Of a stretch of 64,000 bases of DNA, positions 1 through 12,900 are shown piece after piece (position 1 is the stretch's first letter; each line of letters opens with the position of its first letter). Under the pieces are notes generated by a model that worked only from the letters and a program-made list of their open reading frames with translations, did no database searches and was not told the DNA's origin. The stretch covers positions 27,123,101 through 27,187,100 of the forward strand of contig OY804578.1 of assembly GCA_963680875.1 (NCBI GenBank), read 5' to 3'. This DNA comes from Bathymodiolus brooksi (taxonomy: Eukaryota; Mollusca; Bivalvia; Mytilida; Modiolidae). Position numbers and translations under genes: made by a program.

Positions 1-1255
1 AGGCGAATCTTTTTATAGCCCTGGTCCAGTAGCCTGTTTCTCAGATGAAAATGACGTTTCAGGAAATCAGAATAATTGCTACTGGTCCTTGCATAGTGAA
101 TCAATTGCGAGATGTAAACACCATATGCAGGAGAAGCTGGTATATTGCTGCACATGTTTGGAAAATTTATGATTTTAAAATTGAAGTCGTCCCGCTTATC
201 ATAAAGTTTAGTACTGAGTTGACCACTGTCGTCAAATTCGAGGTATGAGTCCAAAAATGATGCGTACGAAGCTGTATCGGTGGTCTCTTTAACTTCCAGC
301 TCTGGAGGATATATCAATGGAAGAAATTCTGCAAATCTAGAATTATTGATAGATAAAACGTCATCAATATACCTGTATGTGAAATTAAAGGCTCTAGCCT
401 CATGAATCTTCTTATCTTTTACAAGCTTTTAAAGAAACTCCGACTCATATGAGTATAAAAATAAATCGGCTAGAAGAGGGGCACAATTCGTACCCATTAG
501 TATGCCGACGACCTGCTGAAACAGTGTCCCTCCAAAGGAGACAAATATGTTATCGATGAGGAACTCCAGCATACTGATCACTTGTTCCTCGGAGTAGCAT
601 GTTTTACCTTTATGAATTTTGTTTGAAAAATATGTGGAATTGTAGCCTAACACAACAAATTTTGAGCCATAGTTTCTATGACTAAAAGCTTTATGAATTG
701 TTTCTTTTAAGCGGGTTTTTATTTTGTCATGCGGTAGGGTGGAATATAGAGTTGAACAATCAAAAGTTTTGATGGAGGATACCTGAGAGAAAGATCTTGA
801 TTTCAGGTTATCCAAAAGATCTTTAGACTTTTTCAAAATCCACATGTGATTTACGCCACTACGCGAGTAAACAGTTTCACAATATATCTGTTGTCCCTCT
901 TTTACTGCAGACAGAATCTTTGTCAGGTGAATAGACAATTCTTTCGTCGAACAAGTTGATGATCCTGCTATGTACCTTTCTTTGGATGGTGTCTTATGGA
1001 GCTTAGGTATCCAATATAAATAGGGTAAATCCTCAGACTCTACCAGAGGGAATGTTTAAAGAGGTCATAAATGATCTGTGGTTAGCTAGGATTTCATCTT
1101 GGTCGAACGAAATTGGTTTGTATGTGGTATTACTAGAAGTGTTGCTATTTATGCCTAATTCCTTGATTAGGCATTCGAAGTAATATGATTTACATACAAA
1201 CACGATATTGTTGGAAGCCTTGTCCGCAGGAACGATAACATATTTGTCATGAAGA
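1..1255 (-). mobile_element. Naiad-type Penelope-like retroelement, copy A (truncated RT)
   Basis: Minus-strand reverse transcriptase of the Penelope-like (PLE) type, running off the left window edge. Seen in order: a VPADKASNNIVFVC block (1033-1255), FDCSTLYSTLPH (motif A, near 740-770), MGTNCAPLLADLFLYSYE (motif B, near 430-500) and RYIDDVLSIN (motif C, catalytic DD, near 340-375). It is dead: a 2-nt loss near 1042 shifts the frame, a TAA replaces a CAA codon at about 429, and the 5' end stops abruptly at ~1255 compared with copies B and C. Motif A, with its catalytic Asp, is still present here, whereas it is deleted in copies B and C. PLE RTs are related to telomerase RT. Assignment to the Naiad clade rests on the CxC-domain N terminus seen in copy B. 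Confidence 0.8.
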
Positions 1256-1665
1256 TATTTGCTATTGAAAATTGTCGTTTTAAACAAATGCAATTATTAT
1301 TAAAACTGAGGTTATCGAGCATAGGTGACCTTACACGATGTTGTGTACTAGTATGTTATTTTGGCCATTTACAGTTTTTATTCACGTTTTTATATTCACT
1401 GGAACGACAACTCTGTTGATGGACTATTAATCTTAGAGGGTAGCATCACCTCAGTAATCAGTGTTTCAACACATACATGGTTTATTATATATATACTTAC
1501 TATCTAAATCTACTGTTCCTAAAAAATGTGATCATCATTAAAACTAAGGTTTTTCTCGCTCAGGCAATGTTTGCTATGCTATTTGTGTCATTGGTGTTCG
1601 TGTTCGCAATGGATTCTAGATTAACTGGCTTTCCAATATTTAGAGCTTGAGAGTACCAGATGAAA
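1256..1665. other. Unassigned spacer
   Basis: AT-rich sequence between the truncated end of Naiad copy A and the TA microsatellite. I see no coding frame or known repeat. Confidence 0.5.
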
Positions 1666-1690
1666 GGCATATATATATATATATATATAC
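1666..1690. repeat. (TA)n microsatellite
   Basis: About 12 TA units directly abutting the 3' end of the GIY-YIG element fragment. PLEs are known to insert at or carry simple repeats at their ends, so this may mark the element boundary. Confidence 0.8.
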
Positions 1691-2309
1691 ACAAAAATCT
1701 CTATATTAATTTCCGAACGTTGCGGCCTTGCGACCTTCCTCAGCGGAAGTTTATTACATATATGAAAAACAAACAACATGACGTTGCAAAGGAGATAAAA
1801 GAGTTTATAACGTTGACTTCGCGGAATTTTGTTTATGAAAAGTCAATGTCGATCCAATTTTGTGTTTAGGCCTAACGGCTCAAAAGTTTTAAGTTTTTTT
1901 ATCCAAAGTGATTCTTTAGTTTCTCTGTAAATTTTGTCACCGTTTCCGGTTTTCTCAATTCCTATGACTTTGAAATTTTTAACGCAATGGTTTTTCTGAC
2001 AAAAATGTTTTGCAACAGGATCTTCCACTTTCTGGGTTCTTATTTTTGAAAAAAATTCAATAGCATTCGTTGATAAAACTTATCACCAGTTTGTCCGACA
2101 TAAATATTTTTTTCACATTCTGTACACAGAATACAATAAATTACTCCAACAGTTTTACAATTTATGCTGCCTTGAATGTTATAGGTATTACCTTCGTTAT
2201 CTTTGAAAGATGTTGATTCAATAATATGCGAACATAAAGCACAGTTTTTCCCGCATGCCTTACATCCGTTTTCCTTGCCATAAAATTGGTATGCACAGTG
2301 TTCAAGCAT
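1691..2309 (-). pseudogene. GIY-YIG endonuclease module of a Penelope-like element, frameshifted
   Basis: The minus-strand reading starts with a cysteine cluster (C-x2-C-x3-C-x2-C, residues ~16-26), then GVIYCILCTEC (GIY part), then NIYVGQTG (YIG part) and an Arg in YQR. After one extra base in an A/T homopolymer near 2040 the frame continues at 2028-1843 with KHFCQKNHC (the His/Cys residues of PLE endonucleases) and the catalytic-Glu segment KESLWIKKL, ending in GLN. About 150 bp of tail then runs to the TA repeat. The role is target cleavage for retrotransposition. Only the endonuclease end survives next to a 3' tail, which fits a 5'-truncated canonical PLE with C-terminal endonuclease better than a Naiad, whose endonuclease is N-terminal. 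Confidence 0.75.
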
Positions 2310-3552
2310 AAATCATTTATCTGTGTACTGTACAAATAAAACGACACAGACCAGTATAATGACACTATAAAGTGTTTTCTTGATTTGCTAGTTATACACT
2401 CAACCATATCATATAATGCTAGCAAACATGATAATACTTCGAAATAGCAATATCATATCCTTGACAATACTAGATATTTTAAACTAAAAACACAATCTAT
2501 ATCATGCATACTAAATTAGACATTATAATGATATGCGATTTAATTGATTTCCATACTATTAATTTTCTCTCTAAATGAAATGCTTTCTGTATTAGATTAA
2601 GTAGATAGTGTCGAATGCAATCATATCTCCTTTTGTATTAGTTCTTTTCTTTTACTTACTAAAACTGACATATATATTTCTATTTTATAGTATTTTACTA
2701 TATTGTATTTCATATGATTGCTCTTCTTAATTAGATTGATGATACGAAATTATATATTTTCCAAGTACAGTGTCAAGATCAGTATGATATTACAGTTCGA
2801 TCGGAACACTCTCTTTTCGTAATGTCTGACATACAAAATTGGCTAAAGCTTGTCATAACTATTTCTGCTTTATAGACTGTGTTTTCATTCATCGCCTTAT
2901 TTTGAATGACCTGTTTTTCATTAATTTCAGAAAAGTGGAAGCTTTCAATGAATTTTCTCCAATATTTGTTATTTCGTTTGCAAAACTGGTGTACATGATT
3001 TTAACATAATCTTAATATTTTCAACAATTTGGCTTTCAGACGACGTTGAATAATTGTCGGATTCTGACTTAAGATTTGTCCTAGAACGACATTTAGACAT
3101 ATTATAAAGTTCCATTGTTATTTTTTCATCAAGTTCATACTTAAGGTCATTATCTTGTTCCACCATTAAGTGAATCGTGGCCTATGAAATTAACATTTTC
3201 ATCCCAGGATTGTATTTTCAATGTTTTGTTTTGTCTGTGTGACGGAAAAGCTGTCGATGCCTTGGTTGCCTTTTTGTATTTTTTAAAGTGATTATTTTCT
3301 GACAAGCAATACATGAAATTGCATTTAAAATTGTTGCTTTACAATTCATGAAAGAGGTTCGTTTTCCAGCATTCCAAACTCCTGGCGTCAGTAAAGTAGT
3401 TCCGCCAAAAACACGTCGTGCATTACATACAGATAAAGCAGAGGGATTGTATCTAGTGATAATGGATTGTATATAGTGGGTCACTTCATATGCAATGTAT
3501 TTCGATACAATGCATACTTAATGGTAGATAATAGTACATATCCAATACTTAC
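2310..3552. other. Possible intron or 3' region of the Ig gene; no firm gene
   Basis: AT-rich. A minus-strand reading of 65 codons at 2969-3166 (acidic and Ser-rich, reading NLKSESDNYSTSSES in its middle) sits downstream of the Ig exons on their strand and could be a degenerate cytoplasmic-tail exon, but I find no matching splice acceptor in phase. Another open frame at 3218-3484 has no recognisable domain. Confidence 0.25.
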
Positions 3553-3813
3553 ACTGAACAACAACATTTACAACAACAGATGTCTTACTACTGACGTCAT
3601 TACTAGTTGTACACTGATAGTTCCCTGCCTGATTCCTGTTTATGTTCTGTAGGTTAAGTACAGATGCGGTACCAGCAGGAAGCTTAGGTCCACTCCATGT
3701 CATTGTACAAACAGGCATACAGTCAGCAGTACACTGGATTTTATTCAGATTTTCTGTCTCCTTTAATGTGTATGACTGAGTTGATGGTGTGATATTAACC
3801 ATGTTAGGACCAT
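3553..3813 (-). CDS. Ig-domain exon (I-set-like), minus strand
   Basis: An 87-codon symmetric exon. The acceptor is a T-rich stretch ending CAG at 3816-3814 and the donor is GTAAGT at 3552-3547, both phase 1. It encodes one Ig domain: first Cys in IQCTADC, Trp in MTWSGP, second Cys in AGNYQC (a DxGxYxC-type motif), ending in alternating valines typical of strand G. Extra cysteines (CTADCMPVC) follow the first canonical Cys, a feature of many molluscan Ig proteins. The exon lies 485 bp downstream of the 4299-4634 exon on the same strand and joins it in phase. Probable role: extracellular adhesion or recognition. No signal peptide or membrane segment is visible, so the gene is incomplete. Confidence 0.75.
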
Positions 3814-4298
3814 CTGAAAAAATATGTAAACCTTGAATGGAGATATGAAGATACATAGTCTATTACAGGGTATTGCATTGCAGAAAAAAGCAATTGTCGA
3901 GTAGATTTTTGTAGAATGAATTCTGGGGTTTACCAGAGGAGATCATTCTAATTCAGTTGTTACTACTGCCGAAAATTACTCCTTTGGTGATTGATGTATT
4001 GTCATATATGCTTTATTGCTATAAGGTTATCATGGACGGAAATATATATATCCACTCTAACCTTTTAGTACATAACATATATGCAAATATATGTAAGCAG
4101 GTGCTATACCTGTGGAATATATTTTCCATCGTTTTTTATATATATTTTAGGACGATTGATCACTCTTAAAATAGATAATGTTGTAGTCTGTTTAGCTTAA
4201 CTATAAGTACCATATTGATGGAAATAAAAAATATTAAAAGGGATTCATACTTTCATCTACTTCAATGTAGTCAATTTATAATACTTAATAATACTTAC

Positions 4299-4634
4299 AC
4301 CATATGACTATCGTCTTGTTAGAAGAACTAACCACACTCAGCCCCTCTATGTTAATAGCTGTACAGTGTAATATCTTGCCGTCATCATTCATGTTCCCTG
4401 TATACGTCAGTACACTATATGATGTAATGTTGTCTACATTACAGTCGGTGTTACAGATATCAGGTTGTGGTAAAGCTGCAGTAGTTATATTTGTGGTAGA
4501 TAAATACCACTGTATCCTACTTGATGGCCGTGCAGCGTTCGTTGTACAGGAAAATGTCTGATTTCCATTTAAAACAACTTCTACTGGATTTGTATCTGTC
4601 GGTGTCGATAAAAGTGTAACTGATGATATTGGAA
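4299..4634 (-). CDS. Ig-domain exon, minus strand
   Basis: A 112-codon symmetric phase 1-1 exon. The acceptor is CAG at 4637-4635 and the donor GTAAGT at 4298-4293. The protein starts PISSVTLLSTPTDTNP, has Cys in QTFSC, Trp in RIQWYL, and the second canonical Cys in DDGKILHC, with several N-glycosylation sequons. Joined upstream to the 32437-32757 exon it reads through as YVN-V-PISSVTL. Downstream it joins the 3553-3813 exon. This is a host gene fragment, not a transposon product, judging from its splice sites and lack of frame damage. Confidence 0.8.
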
Positions 4635-4799
4635 CTGAAACGAATTTATGACATATGAATATTACGTAATCAGCTTGTTTGTGTAGCTATAGTATATTGG
4701 TTACTTCTGTTGTAGAGGTGAGTTTCGTTGGCGGGCTAACCGGGATACATACTGAAAGACAACAATAGGTAAATGTCTCGGATAACGTTTTAAGGTTGA
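4635..4799. other. Intron sequence between Ig exon and LINE insertion
   Basis: Non-coding. It lies between the acceptor of the Ig exon and the truncated 5' end of the LINE. Confidence 0.5.
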
Positions 4800-6339
4800 A
4801 TATAGAAAACCGAAAGGGCGATCAAGAATCATGAAGCTAATCGAAATCTATTACAGATTATATATGTCTCTGGATGATCATTGTTTTGCTACCCTCATTC
4901 TATGTAATATTTCTAAGGCATTTGATCGGGTCTGGCATACGGGTCTTTTACTAAAACTTAAAGCTTACGGGATAGATGGTAAATTATTTAAATGGTTTGT
5001 AAGCTATATTTCTAGTAGGACGCAATGTGTATTTGTAAACAATTCCAAATCCCCCTAGTAAAAGCAGGAGTTCCACAGGGGTCAGTGCCAGGTCCTCTAC
5101 TTTTCCTATTATATATTAATGATATCGCAGATGACCTTTTATGTCTTACTAGATTGTTTTCAGACGATACTTCTCTTTCATATTCTAGTCAAAGTCCATA
5201 CACTATAGAAGATGTAATGAATAGTGATTTGGAAAATATATCTATATGGTCTAAACAATGGTTAGTCAATTTTAATCCTCAAAAGATTAAAGCAATGGTA
5301 TTTTCCAATATTAATCTTCCCAACGATGTAGAAATAACATTCCAGGATAAGTTAGTAGAATTTGTTACATGTCACAAACATCTAGGTTTGACTTTTGACA
5401 GCAAAGGAACATTTCATATCCATATAGTTAACATTATCAAATCAACAAGTCAGGGGTTGCGTGCCCTAAGAAAACTTAAATATGTATTAAATAGACATTA
5501 TCATGCGCGTATTTATTTAATCTTTATTAGGCCTATGCTTGAATACGCATGTGACCTTTGGGATGGTTGTAGTCAACAGGACTCTGGTAATCTAGAAAAG
5601 CTTCAATTAGAGGCAGGACGAATCGTAACCAGACTGTCTCTATTTGCAAGTCGTGAATCTATATATTCTGAAACGGGTTGGGAATTACTATCTGATATGC
5701 GAAGGGTAGGAAGGCTCAGCTTATTTTATTCTATTCACAATAAATCTGCCCCAGAATATCTTTGTGATTGATTTGATGCCCCTTCCAGTTGGTAGTGTTT
5801 CACAGTATAATTTAACAAATAACAATAATTATGGTATACCTAATTGTCGATTAGAAATAACCAAAAAGTCCTTCTTCCGCTCTACTACCCGGGATTGGAA
5901 CAAGCTAAATCCGGAAATTAGAAATTCTGGTAATATTAACATATTTAAAAGAAAAATTAAAATATCACTTAAGAAAGTGCCTATTAATTTCGGTTGGGGT
6001 GATAGAAAACTACATATTATTCATAGTAGACTTAGAAATATGAGCAGTTCGCTAAATGCTGATTTGCACCTTGACAATTTAAAGCCAAGTCCTGCATGCA
6101 TCTGTGGTCATGGTTTTGAAGATTGTATACACTTTTTCTTTGAATGTCCTTTTCATAATGAAAATAGAGCAATCCTGTTTAATAAATTAGAGAATGACGT
6201 AGTTCCAATTGAATTGATATTAGCTGGTGATGAAGATCAGACTTCTAATCAAACCATTGAACTCGTCTCTGCTGTTTATTCTTTTATTAGAAGCACCCAT
6301 CGCTTTATATAATGTACTAGCATACTCACTCCAAACAAT

Positions 6340-6372
<33 letters not shown>

Positions 6373-6630
6373 TTAAGCTTTATTCTTCTTTTTTATTCCA
6401 CTCTATTGACCATTTTATTTTACCTTATTCTTTTTTATACTTACTTTATTATTATCGTCTAAATATATATCATGTTGTAAACTTTATTTCTATAATTAGC
6501 GCCATTATGTGTAATCATTTTTTGTTTATATTTTTTGTAAAATGGAAAGGACTTCACTAATGTTGTTATAACTTCTGTCCAATCTCATTTGCAACTTTTA
6601 TGCAAATAAAATATGTTTAAACTAATAAAG
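4800..6630 (+). mobile_element. 5'-truncated LINE (jockey/CR1-group RT), copy 1
   Basis: Plus-strand non-LTR reverse transcriptase in three frames (4831-5058, 5025-5771, 5764-6312). Motif A region is LCNISKAFDRVWH, motif B AGVPQGSVPGPLLF, motif C RLFSDDTSL. The C-terminal part ends in a Cys/His cluster (CICGHGFEDCIHFFFEC). The first acidic residue of motif A is Asn instead of Asp, and there are two frame changes (near 5050 and 5770), so it is inactive. The 3' UTR includes a G-run at 6360-6373 and ends in AATAAA-like sequence near 6605-6630. The upstream endonuclease and ORF1 are missing. It lies on the strand opposite to the Ig exons. Confidence 0.85.
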
Positions 6631-7205
6631 AATTGACAATCCAGAGACACTGGCAACATTGGGCACACAAGACACAGAATGAAGCAAACCAAAAAAGCAA
6701 AACAAGGATCCCACCAAACAAACTACGATGCATCCTGGTGTTAGCTATGATTGTTGTATAATGCCAAAGAAGTGTGGATTACTATAATAGATACAAGTTA
6801 TATGTTGGCTAAAACCAATAATTGATTTTTCCCAAAATATTGATACACGTTCAAATCGTAATCGGCTCACACAAAATACATGTTGTTAACAAATGCAAAT
6901 CAGAAACACCTTAGCCTAAGTTATATTTACCAATAAAGGTCGGAAGTCGTAAGCGTAGACGTAAGTGCATTATCTATAGTTCCGATCGTTTCACTGATAA
7001 CTATTATTTACAACTTATAATAAAAGTTGATAGAAAAGGTAAGAGTGGTAGTCATAAATCTTAAATTGTAAACATACAAGCACGTAATAAACATGACGCG
7101 TTGTGTGTAGTCATTATTCCGGAAAGAAAGGCGAAGAGAAAACATTTGTTTATGTCTCACTGTGTTTTCTATCACATCCACGTTTACAATATAAACAAAC
7201 TTGAA
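6631..7205. other. Unassigned spacer
   Basis: AT-rich sequence; no coding frame with recognisable similarity and no clear repeat boundary. Confidence 0.4.
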
Positions 7206-7207
7206 CC

Positions 7208-7580
7208 ACAATGTAACCGAATCGGTGGCGTATTCGTTAGCGCGCTCGCCTCGAGTGCGGTATATCGTGAGTTCGAGTCCGGATAGAGGTCAAACCAAAT
7301 ACCTTAAAATTGGTATTTGTTGCTTCTCCGCTAAGCACGCATCATTAAAGAGAAAAAACAAAGACTGGTTGGCTCGGAATCAGGTGTTCAAGAGGGACGG
7401 CATGTCTATCTGTGGACTGTTGTTTCAGTGCGCTATCACGATACAATCCAGCTAAGCGTGTTGGTCTAGTACAAAGCTGACCTCATCATCATTTAATTGA
7501 AAATTAGCTTATTCTCGTCATGACATAGCTGAGTTCCCGATTAACAACACTCACGCACTCACGCACTCACTCACTGAATC
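7208..7580 (+). mobile_element. tRNA-headed SINE, family S1, full-length-like
   Basis: The head has an A-box-like GTGGCGTATTCGTTAGCGCG and a B-box GAGTTCGAGTCC about 45 bp downstream, i.e. RNA polymerase III internal promoter spacing. The body matches two minus-strand copies at 11228-11465 and 40665-41040. The tail carries CACTCACG-type short repeats (7550-7575). It makes no protein, and mobilisation would need a LINE in trans. Confidence 0.75.
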
Positions 7581-7639
7581 ACAATGTTCTTTGGTAAATG
7601 TGTTGTACAATAGAAAACAATTAGTGAAAGGCCAATATC

Positions 7640-7715
7640 GTTTTAAAGGGCAGTGGTTTTGTTAAGCGGTGAGGCGTCAGCCGAACCGTTTATCAAAACC
7701 ACTGCCCTTTAAAAC
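7640..7715. repeat. Long hairpin, 31-bp arms
   Basis: The left arm 7640-7670 (beginning GTTTTAAAGGGCAGTGG) is the reverse complement of 7685-7715 apart from a few mismatches; the loop is 14 nt. It may be the remnant of a small fold-back MITE. Confidence 0.8.
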
Positions 7716-8619
7716 GGGATATATAACATCTCGAGACTGATAACATTTTTTTCTGAATGTTCTAACATTAATAAGCATGTCCTTATTATAGGAAAAACAT
7801 GAATACGTGTATCTTTGGAAAAAGGTCACAGAGAGCGAAAATTGATTTTCTATGCCGTACAAAAATGTATGTGTGTCGTCTGCTACAGTGTAAATGGAAT
7901 ACACAGCACAGACAATAGGTGAGAGCGATTATTGATTTTCTGTGCCATATGAAATACACAGCCCGGCTTCCATGAAGTGTTAGAAGTAATTTTTTAGCCA
8001 ATCAAAATGCTTCTTGCCACAAGAACATCAGCTAATACAATTTATAAGTTGTTTTGTTAAGAAACACGTCCATATGATACAAGCAGAAAAGACACTAATT
8101 GGACTGAATATAACCTTTAAAATTGTCGATTTTCAAAAGAATAACATGGATTTAAGTACTACAATGTGTTGCGAAGATTTCCGATAATACGATGTCACAC
8201 GTGATAAATATACTGGACATTTCATCTATGCATTAGCATGAAACTGGTATTCTGACATTAATTATCTGATGAATTCTTGGAGCAAAGATCGGCAGATAAC
8301 TACAACAGATGTCAGCTTGAACGTTCTTATGCGTTATCAGAACAAACAGTTAGCATGATAACATATGGCTACGATATAAATGTTCATAACATTTGTTTCC
8401 ACGGTTTGTGGTGCCAAATAGGATCCACATTATTCAAACGGCAAGTCAGGCATCACCATATCATTGTGAGAACTGGTCACCTTTTGTTGATAAAGTACTT
8501 GTATATTTAACGGTCCATAGGCACCCATTACAGTTTATATAAAATTGTTCAAATGAGATAGAAAGTGAAATAAATAATTTTAATTGTATTTTCAAAACTC
8601 CATTGCGGTATAAACAATG
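7716..8619. other. Spacer with a short direct repeat
   Basis: No gene seen. A ~95-bp spaced direct repeat occurs at about 7838-7960 (two copies of GAGAGCGA...ATTGATTTTCT with small differences). Confidence 0.4.
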
Positions 8620-8885
8620 GTTAGGGTTATGGTGCTTAGCGCCACTTTGAACAATATGTCAGTCATATTGTGGCGGTAAAGTTTTATTGGTGGAGGAAAC
8701 CCGCGGAGTACTCGAAAACAAAACCCACCGACCTCACTAACCATTATTACCATATAAAGAAGTATCGATTACACTTCGTCGTGAGAGGGTTTCGAACTCA
8801 CAACTTTATTTGTGATGTGCGATGATTGCACATGTAGTTGGATTTACAACTACCTGTGCAATCAGCGCATATCACCATAACGATC
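8620..8885 (-). mobile_element. tRNA-headed SINE, family S3
   Basis: Reading the minus strand: an A-box-like GGTGATATGCGCTGATTG, a B-box GTGAGTTCGAAACC, then a body with GGTGGGTTTTG and a conserved segment whose plus strand reads TTAGCGCCACTTTGAACA. That last segment resembles parts of S1 and S2. Length is typical of SINEs. Confidence 0.55.
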
Positions 8886-9944
8886 ATGACAACGATGGTT
8901 CCGTAAAGATTCTTGGTACTTTTATTTTAGAGAAAAAAAGGCAAACGCATTACATTTGTATTTATTTTCATTGTGCAGTGACAATTAATAATGGGCTTTG
9001 CAATCTTATTATTAACAAAAATGGGTGTGTTACATTAATGTCTTAAATGCACTTCAGACATATTCTGACATTTAGTAAAATTTAGATTCAAAGCTGGCAC
9101 ATCTAACATTTGATCAAAACCAAAATAAAACTGAAGACAAGATATTTTCCTTTTGAAATAATTTTCCAGATATCGCTAACAAAACAACTACAGCTTGCCG
9201 TGGTGTAGGTCTTGGTCATGTCTCCCCAATAAAGCAGCATTCGTACCAGTTCATTTAAATTTGGAAAGAAATCAAAAACAAATGTATATGCTTGACAATG
9301 ATATTACTGAACCGAATTATAGTGAATTGAGCTCTACATGTATCATTGTAACAAAAATCGCTGTTGATTTTAGAAATGTTAATATAATGTCTACCCTTCA
9401 ATATAGCTTGACGATTGTATTGCTAATATTCGGCATCAAAAGATACGGGAGCAAATTTGATTAATTGAAAAGATTCTATTTATACAGAGAGCTCGCGAAA
9501 TATCAGATTTGTAACACCAGATTGTTAGTTTCATTATAATGTTTTACATGAAGAAGCAATTGCTAATATTGATTAATGAATTTCATGCTTTTCAGAAAAC
9601 TAATGTATGACACTGATGTCTACCGTTTTGCATTTGGATGTGTATTTAACTTTCGTCACGCTCCCTGGTGTTGTTTTACTGATAATTCATATTATATATG
9701 AATGTTGTCTTCTGATTGGTTGATGGAAAGGGTATTTTTTACCAATTTGTAGTTTTTTCCCGTTTTTCCCCCTTAGAAAATCCGTATAGTGTGGTATTTA
9801 CCTAAGCAAATACCACGGTACTAGGCAAATAACCCGCTCGAGGGGAAATCCATTTTTTGAATAGTTTATGACGTCACGTATGTAATTCCGAATTAATCGC
9901 CGAGGACAATAGTTGGTACAGAGGAGACAATACAAATGATATCA
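8886..9944. other. Unassigned spacer
   Basis: No gene recognised. A short palindrome GTGGTATTTACC...GCAAATACCACGG is present at about 9790-9818. Confidence 0.35.
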
Positions 9945-12900
9945 CTAGGGCTTGGATGCACAAACGTCAATTAAGGTAATAGTGAATTAAGATTTAATAT
10001 AGTCTATTAAATCGCTAATTGTAAATAAGTTAATAGTATGAGTTAATAGCGTTGTTTGACCTTCAATTAAGTTCAAATCGATCACATAATTCATTACGGT
10101 GTCACACATCAGTTAGCAACTTCTTTTAAATATCTAGTTTTTTTCTGACCATAGCTGTAGAAATAATATGCACCTTTTTAAGGACGAAGCTCAATGATTT
10201 TTTTAATATGATAGGTTGCTGCGAAACCGTCGTGCGTACAGGTGCAGTCACACGATACGATTTTCCATCCGATATTTCCATGCGATATGCTTTCGGCAGA
10301 AATCTTATGATGTGAACACAAAAGTCAAATACAAATATCGCTTCAAAATCGGTTGGCGTTCTATTTCCATCGACAGTCTGATGAGAATCGTAACATGAGA
10401 ACGGTAAAAGAAATTCGATCTAATTTTAACTGAAGTTTCAATTTAGTGAACATTAATGTAATGTTCACCTGGTTTCTGATAAAGTAAGTTTTTGTCATTT
10501 GTTTTATTTCCAACAAATGTACTTTCTCCACTGTTCAGTTTCGCCTTTTTCAACATTTCAAAAGAATACAAAAAACATATTATTTGATATGTTTTCTGTA
10601 ATAAGTATTCTGCTGAGCTCATACGTGACACAGACATTACTAATATTCAATTAAATGAAAAATAATCATCAGCTCCCTATTTTAACAATGATTACAATAC
10701 AAGTATACGATGATCTTGCATGTACATCCACAATTTTCAGTTAAATATGCCACCCCGAAATCATATATAAAATGTAAGAAAATTCAATTATTAACGTGTT
10801 CACGAGAATGACGACATTGTATTTTTTCTGAAATGTCTCTTTGAACATCCAGAAAATATGTCTATTTATCTAGAAGGAAAATATAACTCTTTAAAGGGAA
10901 ATTAAATTATGTTAGACACCATATTGGTCTTAAATGCACATTTGAAAAATGTCAACTGTGTCCATAATATGAAAAACAAAAAATACACTGTTGCAACAAT
11001 TAGAGGCAGGCAAAATCGGAAACACCTCAAAAACGAATACATGGTCGCTCACTTTGCTTTACACATGAAAAGGGGTTGTCTTAAAATTAAAACAGTACTG
11101 ATAATTGTGTATTTCATTGGAAATCCTTCTTTTAATAATGGGTACACTTGTTTTCCCTTATCTTCCGACTCTTAGTCTACAATTTTAAGGAATTACTTAT
11201 TTCAGTTGTGAAACAGTTATGACGTCACGGAGTGAGTGAGTGATTGTTGCCTAGCGCCAACTCAGCAATTCATCAGCTATATCATGGCGAGAACAAGTTA
11301 ATTTTCAATGAAATGATGATTAAGTTCGCTTAATTTGTACTAGACTAACACGCTTGGTTGGATTTTTGTAGTGACAGTGAAACAACAGTCCGCGGATAGA
11401 CATATGTCGCCTTACCCAAACATATTATCCTGATTCCGAGCCAACCAGTCTGCTTTTTTTCCTTAATTTTTAATTAATTGTAATGAACTACAATTAGAAC
11501 TAGGTGGGTTATTGTATAATAAGATTAGAAAGCGTCGTGCCTTACTCAGTACCAATAAAGTTCAAAGTATTATCCAGTTTTGTTTTTCAAATGTTTTTTT
11601 AACTTTCTTAAATGGTATAGATTCGAATTTCGTTCTCTTTCTGTTCAGTATATTGTACTGTTTAATCGATTCTTTTTTTATTTATCAGTATCTCATGCAT
11701 ATATAATGTATTTTTATATGATTAAAGTGTCTCGTAGGTCAAAATTGGCCGGGCATCAGGTTATTTTATAACTGGCGTCATGACTGTTTCACAACTGAAA
11801 TAAACAATTCTTTTTTGATTCACTATCCCTAAGATTACATGTGTTTAAGTATCTTGCAGTGTCGACTACATAAAAGAGTCGGAAGATAGGTGACACATGT
11901 GTGCAAATTATTAAAAGAAAGATTTCCAAAGAAATACACAATTATCAGTACCGTTTTAATTTTTAAAACCACCCCTTTTTATGTGTAAAGCGAAAGTGAG
12001 CGGTCATGTATTTGTGCGTGAGGTGTTTCGATTTTTCCTCTAATTGTTGCGACAGTGTACTTTTTTGCTTTTCATAATATTGACACAGTTGACATTTTTC
12101 AAATGTGCATCTATGACCAATAAGATGCCTAAAATTATTTGATTTCCTTTTAAAGAGTTATATTTTCCTTCTAGATAAATAAACATATAATCTGAATGTT
12201 CAAAGAGACATTTCAGAAAATATACAATGTAATCTTTCTCGTCAACATGTTAATATATAATAATTATTAAATTGAATTGTCTTACATTTTATATATCATT
12301 ACAGGGTGGCATATTTAACAGAAAATTGTGGATGTACAGGCAAAATACTTGTATTGTTATCGTTGTTAAAATTGGGAGCTGATGATTATTTTTCATTTTA
12401 TTTGAATATTAGTTAAGATAGATATATGTCTGCGTCACCCATGAGCTCGGCAGAATACTTATTACAGAACACATATCAAAAACAAATTTCGTATTCTTTT
12501 GAGATGTTACAAAAGCCGAGACGGAACAGTGGGGCAAGTAGGAAATAAACAGACCGACAGAAACTGATTTTATCAGAGAACAGTTGAACATTAAAATGTT
12601 CACTAAATTGCAACTTCAATTAAAATCAGACCAAATTTCTTTTACCATTCCCTTGATACAATTATCATCACATTCGATGGAAATAGAACGCCAACCGATT
12701 TTGACACGATATTTTGATTTGGCTTGTGTGTTCACATCATAAGATTTTTGACGAAAGCATATCGGATGGAAAATCGTATCGTGTGATCGCACCTGTACAC
12801 ACGACGGTTCCACAGCTACTTTTGCAGCAACCTGCCATATTAAAAAATCATTGTACTTCATCCTTAAAAAAATTTGCATATAATTTCTACAGCTATTGTC

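Noticed and set aside
1691..2309. GIY-YIG module as the N-terminal endonuclease of Naiad copy A
   Set aside because: Strand and order would fit, but the CxC domain is absent between them, copy A is 5'-truncated, and the module ends in a 3' tail at a TA repeat like a canonical C-terminal endonuclease.
4304..4561. 85-codon plus-strand frame
   Set aside because: Antisense shadow of the Ig exon 4299-4634, which has splice sites and the Ig signature on the minus strand.
7208..7285. Possible tRNA gene
   Set aside because: A/B boxes are present but there is no convincing cloverleaf, and the sequence continues into a SINE body shared with other copies.
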